NCBI RefSeq assembly: GCF_021347895.1
Contig: NC_067129.1
Location: forward strand, 35,374,604 to 35,438,603
Direction of reading: 5' to 3'
Length of the DNA: 64,000 nt
Source: Acanthochromis polyacanthus
Taxonomy: Eukaryota > Chordata > Actinopteri > Pomacentridae
The notes beneath the pieces were generated by a model, which saw only the letters and a program-made list of their open reading frames with translations, did not search any database and was not told the origin of the DNA. Both the position numbers and the translations under genes were made by a program. Positions 9,642 through 20,482 of the stretch are shown here, in pieces; position 1 is the first letter of the stretch, and each line of letters begins with the position of its first letter.

Positions 9642-11715
9642 ATGAAAAAAGCTTCACTTTATGGACGGCACAACTTCCGATCATGCTGTCGACAGAGGAA
9701 TCCTTGCGCACATGCATACGCTCTATGCTCTATGCAATCACGAGTTCGAGGCACTGGAACTTTCAAGAGACGAAGGAAAAAGTTTCGAAGAAGGCAATTT
9801 CACCTCATTCAGCGGTTAAGAGGTGGGTGCTGAAGCAGATATTATAGAAAAATGTTTAATTTTGCAATGTTTGGTCTTTTTACAATCATGCTTCAGTTTA
9901 GCATTTGCATGCATCGTGTGTCGGTTGATAGCATGAGGGCTAGCTAGCGAGTTCCTAGTTTAGCCAGTGTGGGCCATCGACTAGTGGGGAACTTCGTTTG
10001 TTTTGAACCTGGGGTCTGTTTTCATATGTCATTTCATACATGTGAGTGATGGAGAAATTATTTTTCGACATAGCTCCAGTATTTAGCCAGGCAGGCAGCT
10101 TTGCAGCTCAGCTAGCGAAAAGTATGGGGCAACTTGCCCCCCGCGTCAAAGTCAGCCCTAACGTGCTTTTTTTCCCCCACACTGACCGGCTCGGATAGTC
10201 TGAACGAGTGTCCCACAACACTGAGAGTGAACAAAAACCTAGAGTTGAGCTCAATTTTGTTGTTTGTGTGAAGTTAAGCTGCTGTTTTTATGTAGACTGA
10301 TGTCAGGGAATGTTTGACTTTGCATCCTATCATAAATGGAAGCCATTGTGTGTATAGCTTTGAGGTAAAGATAAATGAGCTGTTCATTCTTTTTTCATGG
10401 TTTCTGCAGACGAGAGTCGTCGAGCTTTTTGTTTTTGTTTTTCCTTTTTCTTCAACTTTTCTCTACAAATGTTCATTATTTATGTTAGCATGTGCTGTCC
10501 TTGCTTTGTACAAAGTCCTGATGATTAAGAGGATCACCTACAGGCCAGATTTGTAAAGCAATTTTATTTTTGTAGGCCAAGAGCAACCCAACTCTCCAGA
10601 TTTGTTTGAACAACCGGAAACATCAGTAGATCTTTCAAAATGTAAGGCGCAGTCCTGTGATGACCCGTGCCCGGACCCCACAGGGTAATCATTAATGTTT
10701 ATAGCAGCGATTACAATGTTGTTTGCAAATACGATCATTAATTGCATTTGCTGCCCCCACCCCCTGAGTACATTGTAATTTAATAAATTGAAGTAGACAT
10801 CATAAGTTGCAAATTTTAATATTCTGACCTTTTTTAAAGCCTCTACTGAATGTACTACAAATGACAAATGGTGTGAGTGAAAAGATTTCATTTCAACACG
10901 CTAAACAATGATGACATTGCTGTTGATCTAATTGCTGAGGCAATTATGATGTGCAATTAACTATGTTGTGACCCCAAAAGGTGGTTGAACTCGTAGGGGA
11001 GCATCACAGCAAAGTAAAAATGTATTGTATGGTCAGTTTCAGAGTGATATAACTGTTGTTTTTTTTAAGTAAGGTGAGTATGTTCCATTTCTCCCTCTGC
11101 CAACAGAGACTCCTAGACCTCAGACTGGATCCCCTGCCTGTGCTTCCCAAGGTACAAATTGACCATGGTATTGATATTAAATAGTGATGTTGCTATGATG
11201 ACTTATACTTCTCTTTTCTTTGACACACAGCTCATTCCTCTGTAGGTCAGCGGCCCAAAACTCCAAGGATTAAAGGTAAATTAAAGCTATTGTGTCAGGT
11301 TTAGCAGTGTTTTTTTTGGTGTATGGGTTTTTTTAAAAGTTGTAAAACAGGCTATGATTTTGTTTAACAGCCTAAGTAAAGCATTACACTCAACTGGTAT
11401 TTTGCATTGCATGAAGCAGTAAAGAATGAAGAATCCTTCTGGATAATACTATGTGATCTGAACTAATGTTACCAATGTCAAGTCTGTATTTTTTTGTTGT
11501 TCTTGTTTGCAGAGAGTGTTTGCAGTCGGTTTCCAAATACCACAGAAGAACAAGTCGGAGCAGCTCTCGGTGATCACCTAAAACAGACGCCAGCTCGATG
11601 TGGTGGGGGGCTACAGGAAACACAAAACTTCCCCCTTCTGAATTTTTTTCTAAAATCCCCACAAAGTTCTTTAAAAACAAGTGTTTTTTTTAAAAAAAGA
11701 AACGTTTTAAATTAA
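9642..11715 (+). pseudogene. Deleted derivative of the multi-exon element gene (copy A)
   Basis: Recognisable exons are 9642-9822 (exon 1, donor GTGGGT), 10576-10641 (exon 2, acceptor TTTGTAG, donor GTAAGG), 11107-11151 (exon 6), 11231-11275 (exon 7) and 11513-11715 (exon 8, acceptor TTTGCAG). Exons 3, 4 and the first half of exon 5 are missing compared with copy B, through a deletion of about 545 bp whose junction lies at 10646-10650. The flanking introns are all phase 1, so splicing exon 2 to exon 6 would still give an open frame of about 179 codons. Exon 1 differs from copy B by frame-shifting indels in its first half. Function unknown. Confidence 0.6.
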
Positions 11716-12469
11716 TTTTTTTATTTTCCTTTTCGCATTGCGAGACAAATTTCATAAAACCAGTTAAAAGGTTGTTAAAAGTATTTATATTTATAGGTTT
11801 TTTGGTTTTTTTTTACATTTTTTCCACTGTTATAATGTGTAATATTTTGTTCAGTTTATTTTGAATTGTTTTAATTTTTCCAAGTTCAAGGTTTAAATTT
11901 ATGTTCTATTTGTGTAACATTAAAGAAAAATTATGCCAAGTCCATGATTGTAATGGTTGTATTCTGAATGAATAATGTACTGTAACTGCAATTCCAGTCT
12001 ACTGATGACAAATGTAGATTAGTGTTAAATTATGAAAAAGCATGACATTAGATTAGAAATGTATTGTGAAAGGTCCAGAAAGAGAGACATTGGCGAAATA
12101 GTCGGGACATCCTGAGAGTACATCAAGGTAAGAATTGCAGGTAATTTCTCATGTAGGCTTTTTTTTTTGTGAGAGAGATTTTTGTCTACAGTACTTTTTA
12201 TTTTTTACATTTTTATTGTGAATATTTTTTATAAATTACCAAATTCTAATTACTTTATTCGAATTTGGGTCAAATATGCATTAATGATTGTCAGTTTATT
12301 ACATTATCGATAGGAAACCACTGACCTTGTTTTTTTGATCTGACAGACGTTTAATAGACGTCTATTAGACGTGTAGTCTAAAATAGGTATACCACAGGTC
12401 TAAAAATGAAAATTTTTTAGACGTCTAAATTTAGACTAGACCGCTAATAGACGTCTAATAAACGTTGAC

Positions 12470-13040
12470 GTGTATACCTGGGTTTATATTCGGTATAAGC
12501 ATAAACGTCAGATAAACGTCTAGAACAGAGGTGTCAAATTCCGTTCCTGGAGAGCCACTATCCTGCATGTTTTAGATGTTTCCCTCTTCCAACACACCTG
12601 ATTCAAATGATCAGGCTCGTTATCAGGCTTCTGCTGAGCTTGATGATAAGCTGATCATTTGAATCAGGTGTGTTGGAAGAGGGAAACATCTAAAACATGC
12701 AGGATAGTGGCCCTCCAGGAACTGAGTTTGACACCCCTGGTCTAGAATTTAAACGTGTGAATTTAGCCGTCTGCTGTACGTGATTTCAACATCTGAATGT
12801 CTATAAATACATGTTGTTTAGACGTATAATAAACGTCTAAGTGTATACCTGGGTTTATATTCGGTATAAGCATGAACGTCGGATAAACGTCTAGAATTTA
12901 AACGTGTGAATTTAGCCGTCTGCTGCACGTGATTTCAACGTCTGAATGTCGATAAATACACGTTGTTTAGACGTATAATAAACGTCTAAGTGTATACCTG
13001 GGTTTATATTCGGTATAAGCATGAACGTCGGATAAACGTC
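12470..13040 (+). repeat. 149-bp subterminal repeat array of copy A, three units
   Basis: The motif GTGTATACCTGGGTTTATAT recurs at 12470, 12841 and 12990. The last two are 149 bp apart. The first two are 371 bp apart, which equals 149 plus a 214-bp MITE plus its 8-bp duplication. Copy B retains two units. Confidence 0.85.
12526..12739. mobile_element. Palindromic hAT-like MITE with perfect 8-bp duplication
   Basis: It starts CAGAGGTGTCAAATTCC and ends TTTGACACCCCTG. The two halves are near-perfect reverse complements around a short centre at about 12625-12650. GTCTAGAA flanks both sides (12518-12525 and 12740-12747). The 8-bp duplication and CAGGGGTGTCAAA ends fit a non-autonomous hAT. The same MITE sits at the equivalent site in copy B (34465-34678), so it was present in their common ancestor. 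Confidence 0.9.
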
Positions 13041-13406
13041 TAAAATTTAAACGTCTAAATTTAGACGTCTAAAAAACTTTCACTTTTAGACCTCTGATAC
13101 ACCAATTTTAGACTAGACGTCTAAGGAACATTTAGACGTCGTTTAGACGTCTTTTAGACCGAAAAATGCTCGGTGGGACTAAAATAGACGTGCTGAAAGT
13201 AACAGGTAAAACTAAGAATTAAAGAATAAAATAGCTACTAAAAGATGGAGAATAGTAAAATAGTAAGTAAATAGTAAAATAAATGGTTAAATAGATAGTA
13301 AAATAAATAGTAAAATAGTGAAATAATAATATAGTATACAAAATAATAAAATAAATAAATAAAAGCAAGACCAGGGAATAAACAGTATAAATCAAGGCAT
13401 TAAGAT

Positions 13407-15031
13407 ACAGTGCCTATCATAAGTATTCACCCCCTTTGATGTTTTACCCTTTTATTGCTTTCATAAATCAATCATGGTCAATAAAATTTAGCTTTTTTAA
13501 CAAAGAAAATATTGGAAAAAACTCTTTAATGTCAAAGTGAAAACAGATTTCTATAAAGTAGTGTTAATGAAAGAAAATTATATAAATGGAAATAATTGTT
13601 TGCATAATTATTCACCCCCTTCAAGTCAGTATTTAAGGATGCACCTTTGGCTGCAATCACAGCAGTGAGTCTGTGTGGATAGGTCTCAATCAGTCTTGCA
13701 CATCTGCCCACTTCAATTTTGCTCCATTCTTCTTTGCAAAATTGCTCAAGCTCTGTCAGGTTGCGCGGGTATCGGGCATGAACAGCCCTTTTCAAGTCCG
13801 GCCACAAATTCTCTATAGGATTGAGGTCTGGGCTTTGACTCGGCCACTCCAGAACATTTACCTGGTTCTTTTTTAACCATTCCTGTGTAGCTTTTGCAGT
13901 ATGTTTTGGATCATTGTCTTGCTGGAAAATAAATCTTCTCCCAAGATGGAGTTCTCTTGCAGACTGAAAAAGATTGTCCCCCAGGATTTCAGTGTATTTT
14001 GCAGCATTCATTCTGACGTCTTTACAAGCCTTCCAGGTCTAGTTGGAGAGAAACATTCCCACAGCATGATGCTGCCACCACCATGCTTCACAGTGGGGAT
14101 GGTGTGTTTTTGGTGATGTGCAGTGTTTGGTTTCCGCCAAACATGACGTCTTGTCTGATGGCCAAAAAGCTCAATTTTGGTCTCATCAGACCAAAGAATC
14201 TTCTTCCACTTGACCATGGAGTCTTCCACGTGCTTTTTGGCAAACTCTAGTCGAGATCTAATATGACTTTTCTTCAACAGTGGCTTTCTCATTGCCACTC
14301 TCCCATAAAGCTTTGACTGGTGAAGAACCCGGGCAGCAGTTGCTACATGCACAGTCTCTCCCATCTCAGCAGCTGAAGCTTGTAATTCCTTCAGAGTAGT
14401 CGTAAGGGTCTTGGTGGCTTCTCCCACTGGTCTCCTACTTGCACGGTCACTCAGTTTACGAGGGTGGCCTGATCTAGGCAGATTCACACAAGTGCCATAT
14501 TCCTTCCATTTCTTGATAATTGATTTCACTGAACTCCGGGGGATGTTCAGTGCCTTGGAAATTTTTTTGTAACCATCCCCTGAATTGTACTTCTCAATAA
14601 CCCTTTCCCTGAGTTGCTTAGAGTGTTCTTCTGTCTTCATGGTGTCATGGTAGCCAGGAATACTGATCAACCACTCTCTGGACCCTTCAGACACAGGTGT
14701 TTTACAACTCAATCACTTGAAACACACCCACACCACTCAGGTGATCTTCATTTCACTAATTGTGAGACTATTGGCAACAATTTGATGGACCTCTATTGAA
14801 TTAAACCATTAAATTAAAAAGGGGGTGAATAATTATGCAAACAGTTATTTTCATTTATAGAATTTTCTTTCATTAACATTACTTTATAGAAATCTGTTTT
14901 CACTTTGACATTAAAGAGTTTTTTCCAATATTTTTTTGTTATAAAAGCTAAATTTTATTGACCATGATTGATTTATGAAAGCAATAAAAGGGTAAAACAT
15001 CAAAGGGGGTGAATACTTATGATAGGCACTG
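13407..15031 (-). mobile_element. Tc1-type transposon with about 210-bp TIRs
   Basis: Ends CAGTGCCTATCATAAGTATT on both sides with TA at 13405-13406 and 15032-15033. The inverted repeats extend about 210 bp (13407-13620 and 14820-15031) with few mismatches. The interior holds one transposase gene on the minus strand, broken by a frameshift. It is inserted in the 3' UTR of the L2 at 5204-16348. Confidence 0.95.
13532..14640 (-). pseudogene. Tc1 transposase, one frameshift
   Basis: Cut-and-paste transposase of the Tc1/mariner superfamily. The first frame runs from the ATG at 14640 (start of MKTEEHS; an upstream in-frame ATG at 14712 is less likely) to 14008. It contains the paired helix-turn-helix region (YKKISKALNIPRSSVKSII) and the first catalytic aspartate in WSDETKIELFG. 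The second frame, 14011-13532, contains the second aspartate in [11 protein letters not shown] and the glutamate in [11 protein letters not shown] (DD34E type). The switch between frames near 14010-14020 disrupts an otherwise full-length gene of about 340 codons. Confidence 0.93.
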
Positions 15032-15044
15032 TAAAATAAAAGCA

Positions 15045-16348
15045 TTACATAAAAGCCAGTTTAAAAAGGTGAGTCTTGAGCCTACGTTTAAAAGTCTCTA
15101 CGTTCTCTACAGCCCTCAGGTCCTCTGGCAGGCTGTTCCACAGGCGAGGGCCGTAATGTTGAAAAGCTGCCTCGCCATGAGTCACTGCATTCACCTTGGG
15201 AATAATCAAAAGGCCAGTGCCAGAGGACCCGAGGGTCCGTGAGGGTTCATAAGGTAAAAGTAGATCAGACAAATATGAAGGCCCAAGACCATTAAGGCAT
15301 TTAAAAACTGTTAAAATAATTTTAAAATCTACCCTGAAGCACACAGGGAGCCAATGCAGTGATCTTAAAACTGGTGTAATGTGGTCCTGCCTTCTGGTCT
15401 TCATCAGGACTTGTGCAGCTGAGTTCTGCAATAATTGGAGGTGAGAGATAGTTTTTTTGGGAAGACCAGAAAGTAGGGGATTACAGTAGTCCATTCTACT
15501 GGAAATAAAAGCATGCATTAACATCTCTGTGTTTGCTAGAGAGAGAAATGGGTGGACTCTGGCTATATTCTTTAAATGGTAAAAACCTGTTTTAGTTACT
15601 TGTTTAATGTGAGGTATAAAATTAAGCTCAGAGTCAAAAATGACACCCAGATTTTTTACAGAAACAGCAGGTTTAAAGGATAGCAGTTTTGATAAAAGTT
15701 TCTCCCCCCCTTGACTTCAGGGCCGATAACTAAAACCTCAGTTTTGTCCTGGTTGAGCTGCAAGAAATTCTCTGCCATCCAAGATTTGATGTCTAAAATA
15801 CAGTTAAAAAGGGCATCGACTGGCCCTGTGTCATCAGGAGACATGGCAATGTAAAGTTGAGTATCATCAGCATAGCTGTGAAAACTGATTCCGTGTCTCC
15901 TGATGACACCTCCAAGTGGGAGCATGTATAAATTAAAAAGAATGGGGCCTAAAATTGAGCCTTGAGGCACGCCATATTTCATTTTGTGGACATCTGATGA
16001 GCATGTATCCAAACTTACCAGAAAACTTCTGTCAGAGAGATAGTAGTAAAACCATTTTAAAACAGTCCCAGAGAGGCCGACCAGGTGTTTAAGTCTAGAT
16101 AAAAGAATTGGGTGATCTAGTGTGTCAAACGCTGCACTTAAGTCCAGTAGCACCAGAACAGAAAGTTTATGGGAGTCTAAATTACTTCTGAGGTTGTTAA
16201 CAATTTTCAACAAAGCTGTCTCTGTGCTGTGGTTCATCCTAAAACCTGAATGAAATTTCTCTAAAATATTGTTTCTTTTAAAAAAAGAATTCAACTGAGT
16301 AAAAACAATTTTCTCTAAAAGTTTGCTTAAAAATGGTAAGTTGGATAC
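15045..16348 (-). pseudogene. L2 reverse transcriptase, partial and frameshifted
   Basis: Two minus-strand frames make up the gene. 16294-15656 carries an RT core: a GFR.NHSTETAL segment, LLDLSAAFDTLDH, GVPQGSILGP and the catalytic box YADDTQLY. 15524-15045 carries the C-terminal part (SRMDYCNPLLSGLP, LHWLPV, LWNSLPEDLRAV) and the natural stop. Between them the frame is lost, so the protein is broken. The open reading continues upstream to about 16348, where the L2 is truncated. The related plus-strand copy is at 52643-53866. Confidence 0.85.
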
Positions 16349-16349
16349 T

Positions 16350-16362
16350 GAATGGATGGATG
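16350..16362 (+). repeat. Displaced tail of the split SINE
   Basis: GAATGGATGGATGG resumes here directly after the L2 5' junction. It is the microsatellite tail expected after the GTATAGAGAA at 5194-5203. The reading as one split SINE is an inference from both junctions. Confidence 0.65.
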
Positions 16363-16678
16363 GACTTCAGCTCTTTTAGAAATGATGGAAAGCTAAAAGA
16401 ACTTCTGATCAAAAATATTTGATGATTCATTTTCCATCAGTGGTGTCATTGAATAATCAACTATTTGTTTCAGACATGTAAGACCACGTTATGTGCTGGA
16501 AGCAGTTAAATCGGGCAACAGCTCCCAGTGTTAACACACTGGGATGGTATCAATACATTTGTATTATATTCAAAAGTTTGTAACAACAACAAAATTATTC
16601 TACCAAATAAATTCTGTTCAATTATAACAATTACCTTCAAGGCTTTAGTTCTTTTAAACCTGAACCACAAATGTTTGT

Positions 16679-16710
16679 ACAACAACAACAGCAACAACAA
16701 CAACAACAGG
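16679..16710. repeat. CAA/ACA microsatellite
   Basis: A short run of CAACAACAG-type triplets. The surrounding 16363-16741 shows no gene. Confidence 0.8.
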
Positions 16711-16741
16711 TAGAACATGATGCAGTTATGCTTCATGTTTG

Positions 16742-17125
16742 TTAAGAGGAGCAGATGCATGCAAAAATATGTTTCTTCTTTAATGTTTTTGAAAACTTGA
16801 GGCTACAGTGGCAGTCACTGACCCTCTGTCCTGCCTTAGAGACAGGAATAGACTTGTGAGAGAAAGAGGGTGAGGTTAGTAGGAAAGTTCGAGAGAAGTA
16901 AAAGGAGGAATGAGGGTCAGTCAGATGTGAATGGTCATGGAGGGGGAGGTTGAGAGAAGAACTCTTCTTCTTTTGCCTTGATGGATTTTGCAAATCTCTG
17001 CTTCTTGGCCTTCGGGAGTTCTTTGAGATCTCAGTAAGAAGCATGTAGGGCTTTTTGCAGTTCCGTGATCTGGTTGGATTGGTTTTAGGAACCCCCCTGT
17101 TGTCTTTCATCAAATCTTTGAGCAA
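16742..17125 (-). pseudogene. Partial duplicate of the coiled-coil gene fragment downstream
   Basis: A 127-codon minus-strand frame. Its middle (LPLHDHSHL...PHSSF) resembles the segment LPFHDHVRLPFICLTNPQPSF of the frame at 17176-17964. DNA around 16845-16990 resembles 17275-17480, so this looks like a tandem partial duplication. The product is not recognised. No start codon context or splice structure could be fixed. Confidence 0.3.
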
Positions 17126-17175
17126 TTGTTCTCAAATAAAAAACATTCTACACAACTTTAAAACCTTTTGGTACT

Positions 17176-18165
17176 TTATACCTTTGGTATTTGTAGCACT
17201 GAATGACGCTTGTCACTGATAGTCGACTTAAGGTCTTTGTCATACTGAAACGAAATGATGGTGTAGCAAAAAATAGCCATCGTCAGTAGATACCAGAGGA
17301 AAGGTAGAGAGCAGGGATTGATGTTTGGGGTGGTGGAGGAAGAAGAGAGGTTTTGCAGGTAAGAGGAGCATGGAGAAAACGAGGGTTGAGGGTTGGTCAG
17401 ACAGATGAATGGGAGTCGTACATGGTCATGGAAGGGGAGGAGGAGAGGTGAAGGCCGAGATGTTTGGGAGGTAGAGAGAACAACTGACCAACCCGCAGCC
17501 TCCTCCACCTTGCTGCTGTGGTTGCATGTCTTCACAACAACTAGCTCCAACAGCCATTTTTCTTTTTTTTTTTCTTTCTCTGCCTTCTGTTCTTGCTGTT
17601 CTGTTTCTGGCTTAGTCTTTTCTGTCTTGTCTTTTGTTGTTTTTTTCCCTCTGAAAAAGCTGAAGAAGCTGTTTTTTTCATTGTGCATTTCTTTCTCCCC
17701 TTCCATGGTTATATTTTCCTCTTGCAGGTTGTCGTTTTCTGCTTCACTTCTTCGTGTTTGTCTTGTTTTTTTATCCTGAATTTGTGACTCTTTTTGTCCT
17801 GGAACCTTGTCCTCCTCAGTTTCATTGTTCTCCACTAAGTCTGTCTGAGGCTTTTTCTCTTCCTCCTGTAGTACTTCCTTCTCTTTTTCAATTTTCTTAC
17901 TGAGAATCTCCTGGTCCCTTGTGTTGAGCTGCTCCTTTAGTTGATTCAGTTCTTCATCTTTCATCTTGAGAGACTTGCCAAATTGCTGCCTCTGCCTTTA
18001 GGAATTCTTTGACATCTCTCAGCACAATCTCCCTGTTCTCCACAAGTGAATCCTTGATGCCATTAGGAGTGCAGCTCAATTGCAAGTTCTCACTGACTCT
18101 GCTTCCAGGTTCTATATTGTTCTCTCAGCCATTGGTTTTCAGCATAGGAAGCATCCAAAGGCTTT
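17176..18165 (-). pseudogene. Unrecognised coiled-coil protein fragment with C-terminal hydrophobic segment
   Basis: The main frame is 17964-17176 (262 codons). Residues 1-140 are highly charged and Glu/Lys-rich with coiled-coil character. A Ser/Pro-rich stretch follows, then a hydrophobic run (FLWYLLTMAIFCYTIISF) about 40 residues from the end that could be a membrane anchor. Upstream DNA to about 18165 continues the coiled-coil content in other frames, with stops, suggesting decay or lost exon boundaries. I do not recognise the family. It is the best candidate here for a relic of a host gene, but low-complexity sequence makes this uncertain. Confidence 0.35.
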
Positions 18166-18556
18166 TGAAGCTTTGTCTTGTATTTTAACAAGGATACATG
18201 GAAATCACAGTCTCCGATCTATGGATACTCTGCAGTTTGTCGTCCCCAAAGTATGATCTGAACTGGGCAAGAAAACAATTAGGTTTTCTGCACCTGCTGT
18301 TTGGAATAAATTACAATCTAAACTTCAACTTCAGGCCCTTCTTACACTGAATGAGTTTGAAGTTCTGGTGAAATCATTACAGTCTAACTTGCCTGTGTGT
18401 AAGTGTTATATTTGAGCAAGTTTTAATGTTGTTACTTGTATCTGTTTTTTACTGTTTTTTAATGCCACTATGCTGCTGGCCAGGCTTCCCTTGTAAAGGG
18501 GATCTTTGATCTCACTGGGACAAACTTTGTTAAATAAATGCCAAATAAAATAAATA
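18166..18556 (+). mobile_element. Rex1-like LINE 3' end
   Basis: A plus-strand frame with one in-frame TGA encodes the C-terminal end of a non-LTR reverse transcriptase protein (FVVPKV...SELGKKTIRFSAPAVWNKLQ). A 3' UTR follows with TGGCCAGGCTTCCCTTG and TTAAATAAATGCCAAATAAA, as in Rex1/Babar-type fish LINEs. It is 5' truncated and abuts the coiled-coil fragment at about 18166. Confidence 0.7.
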
Positions 18557-20482
18557 AATTCCGTTTCCTGAGATCAATAAAAAAAATAATCCATTACCTT
18601 TAATCATTACCATCGCTAATCAATGTCCTTTGATCTCTAACTCTATGCATTAGAAATTGTGCATTTGTACCACACACTGCATTCGGCTTTGAATCCACCT
18701 TTACAGCACTTTTCACTGTTTTCTGTCATCACCATGTGTGATATACTACCTTTTTTTTGTCCTACTCGAAAGATGTTTTTAGTTGCTTATGGTTTTGCTT
18801 CCCGAGGCCATGACAATGAGCTCTGGTTGTTTTCTCCATCGAAGTTGCTCTTCCTGGATCACCAACTGATGTCGGAAGGTGGTCGATCTTGGCCTGTTTG
18901 CCCACGGCCGTACGACGAATCCTCCAGATTATTCACCACCAATGCTGCCACATTAGACAGGCAGTGTGTGTGTGTTGTCATGCTGCATTGCACACACCGA
19001 AAAGGCATCAGAAAAACCCCAAACTGTTCATGTTCAAAAGGGCCACCCACATCAAAACAGCATCTGTCTTGCTGACTGAGTGCAGCTTTTCCACAAGTGT
19101 GTGTTTGGTCAAGACAGGACCTCCCACTGACATCCGAGCTAACTCTGCGAGGGGCTTGTCATCCTCGACAGCTCCGCTTGGAGAGATGTCGCTGGAGGAT
19201 AGTAGCATGGCATCTCTGTGCCCCTCCACTCGTTTATATCAGTGTGATAGGTCTCAGTTCTTGATGAGTCACTCTCTGCTGAATGCGCTTAGTGATTTTT
19301 GATGTTATTCTTTACATTTCTGGCCTCTGGTTGAGCTTCAGACACTATCTGTGGAGAGCCTTGAGGCTGTGATGCATGATGGGTTCCAGGCACATGCTCA
19401 CTCTTAATCACCTCCGCGCAACTGCTTGGCACCATTACAGTGTTTAACTATTACTGTGACTTTATTTTGTAGCTGCAGGTCCATGCTGTAATAATTCAAG
19501 TGTCTATCTGGTGATCAACAGATAACAGTCAGTCCTGCTTCCACGTTTCATGGAGAGTTTTATGTTACAATGCATTATGGGTATTCGAAGCTCCGTTAAC
19601 CTACTTTGCTTATCTGATTGGACGTGTTATACACAGAAGCCATCAGCTCTCTTTAGCAGCAGTTGGATGGTCTCAGCATGAATACTCGTGTGTTTTCAGC
19701 CTCATAATGATTCACACAGCACTCTTGTTCTTTCTCTTGTTAGAGATTTGCTGATTAAAGTGCTGGAATTGTCTAAAACCAGAGAAATGAGCTACGGGAT
19801 GGATCAGGCTGACGTCGAGGCCCCCGCTGTGAGATAAAACTGCTAAATTCAATGTCTTCCGTTAAGTTATTTTAAATTCCTGTCTCAAGAGCGAGTGGTT
19901 TGATCTCAGAGCAGTCGCTGTGCACCAGAAAATCAAATCAAATATGCTCAGAAGCTTTTCATGAATTCAGCTCAGCCCAGACTAATGCTCAGTCTGGCTG
20001 CCATGTACGACTATTCTATCAATCAATCTAAATGACGGATTTTTCTCAACAAAAAAAATGTGACTGACCATTTCATTTAGGTGCATGTTATTTTGGCAAT
20101 CTGCATGCCAAAACTATACAAAAATATATTATCTAAACACTGCTTAATCCTCATTACTCCAGCTGACTTAAGGTTCAGTCAATTTCCGCCTGAAATTTCT
20201 ACTGAAGATGTACGGAAAGTAAATTGAATGCTGTTCTTGAACTGTTTGGAGTACAGGCATGGTTGGGGTCTCCTTTGAAAGCTGACAACCTGAATTTTCA
20301 CCCAGTGCAGTCAGAATTACTCTAGGTGCTGCTGGCACAGAGTATTTTATGTTGGAACTCACTGAATTAGGATGACTTTTATTCTCGCCTAAATTTTTTC
20401 CCAAATAAAACACCTGAAAATAAGTGTGGCAGCACTGTGACAGCTTGAAAACACAAAAAAGGTAACAGCCTGGGGTCTCACA
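18557..20482. other. Intergenic, no gene assigned
   Basis: Frames at 18659-19075 and 18889-19302 (plus) have no recognisable protein content and overlap each other. I see no RNA gene, LTR or TIR in this stretch. Sequence complexity is normal, so it may be old unique DNA. Confidence 0.4.

Larger units (their letters stand above)
5580..13177 (+). mobile_element. Large TIR element, copy A (CCCACCGA ends, 2-bp duplication)
   Basis: Left end CCCACCGAACA, right end TGCTCGGTGGG: an 11-bp imperfect TIR with the dinucleotide AC on each side (5578-5579, 13178-13179). Copy B at 34187-39760 has the same ends in the opposite orientation. Copy A holds about two 196-bp units near the left end, three 149-bp units near the right end, many TAGACGTCTA-like palindromes, a multi-exon gene remnant (9642-11715), a hAT insertion (6437-9396) and a palindromic MITE (12526-12739). 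No transposase is recognised, so it is probably non-autonomous. Superfamily unassigned; CACTA-like or ISL2EU-like elements are candidates because of short duplications and subterminal repeats. Confidence 0.88.
5204..16348 (-). mobile_element. 5'-truncated L2 LINE, split by two later DNA transposons
   Basis: On the minus strand the element runs from 16348 to 5204. A reverse transcriptase region (15045-16348) is followed by an A-rich 3' UTR and ends in the (ATTGATTG)-type repeat at 5204-5220 typical of fish L2. The UTR is interrupted by the large TIR element (5580-13177) and by a Tc1 (13407-15031). The trinucleotide GAA occurs at both junctions with the SINE (5201-5203 and 16350-16352). The 5' end is truncated within the reverse transcriptase, so the endonuclease is missing. 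Confidence 0.85.

Noticed and set aside
17393..17787. Plus-strand frames of 64-128 codons
   Set aside because: They are antisense shadows of the Glu/Lys-rich minus-strand frame and read as Phe/Leu/Ser low complexity.
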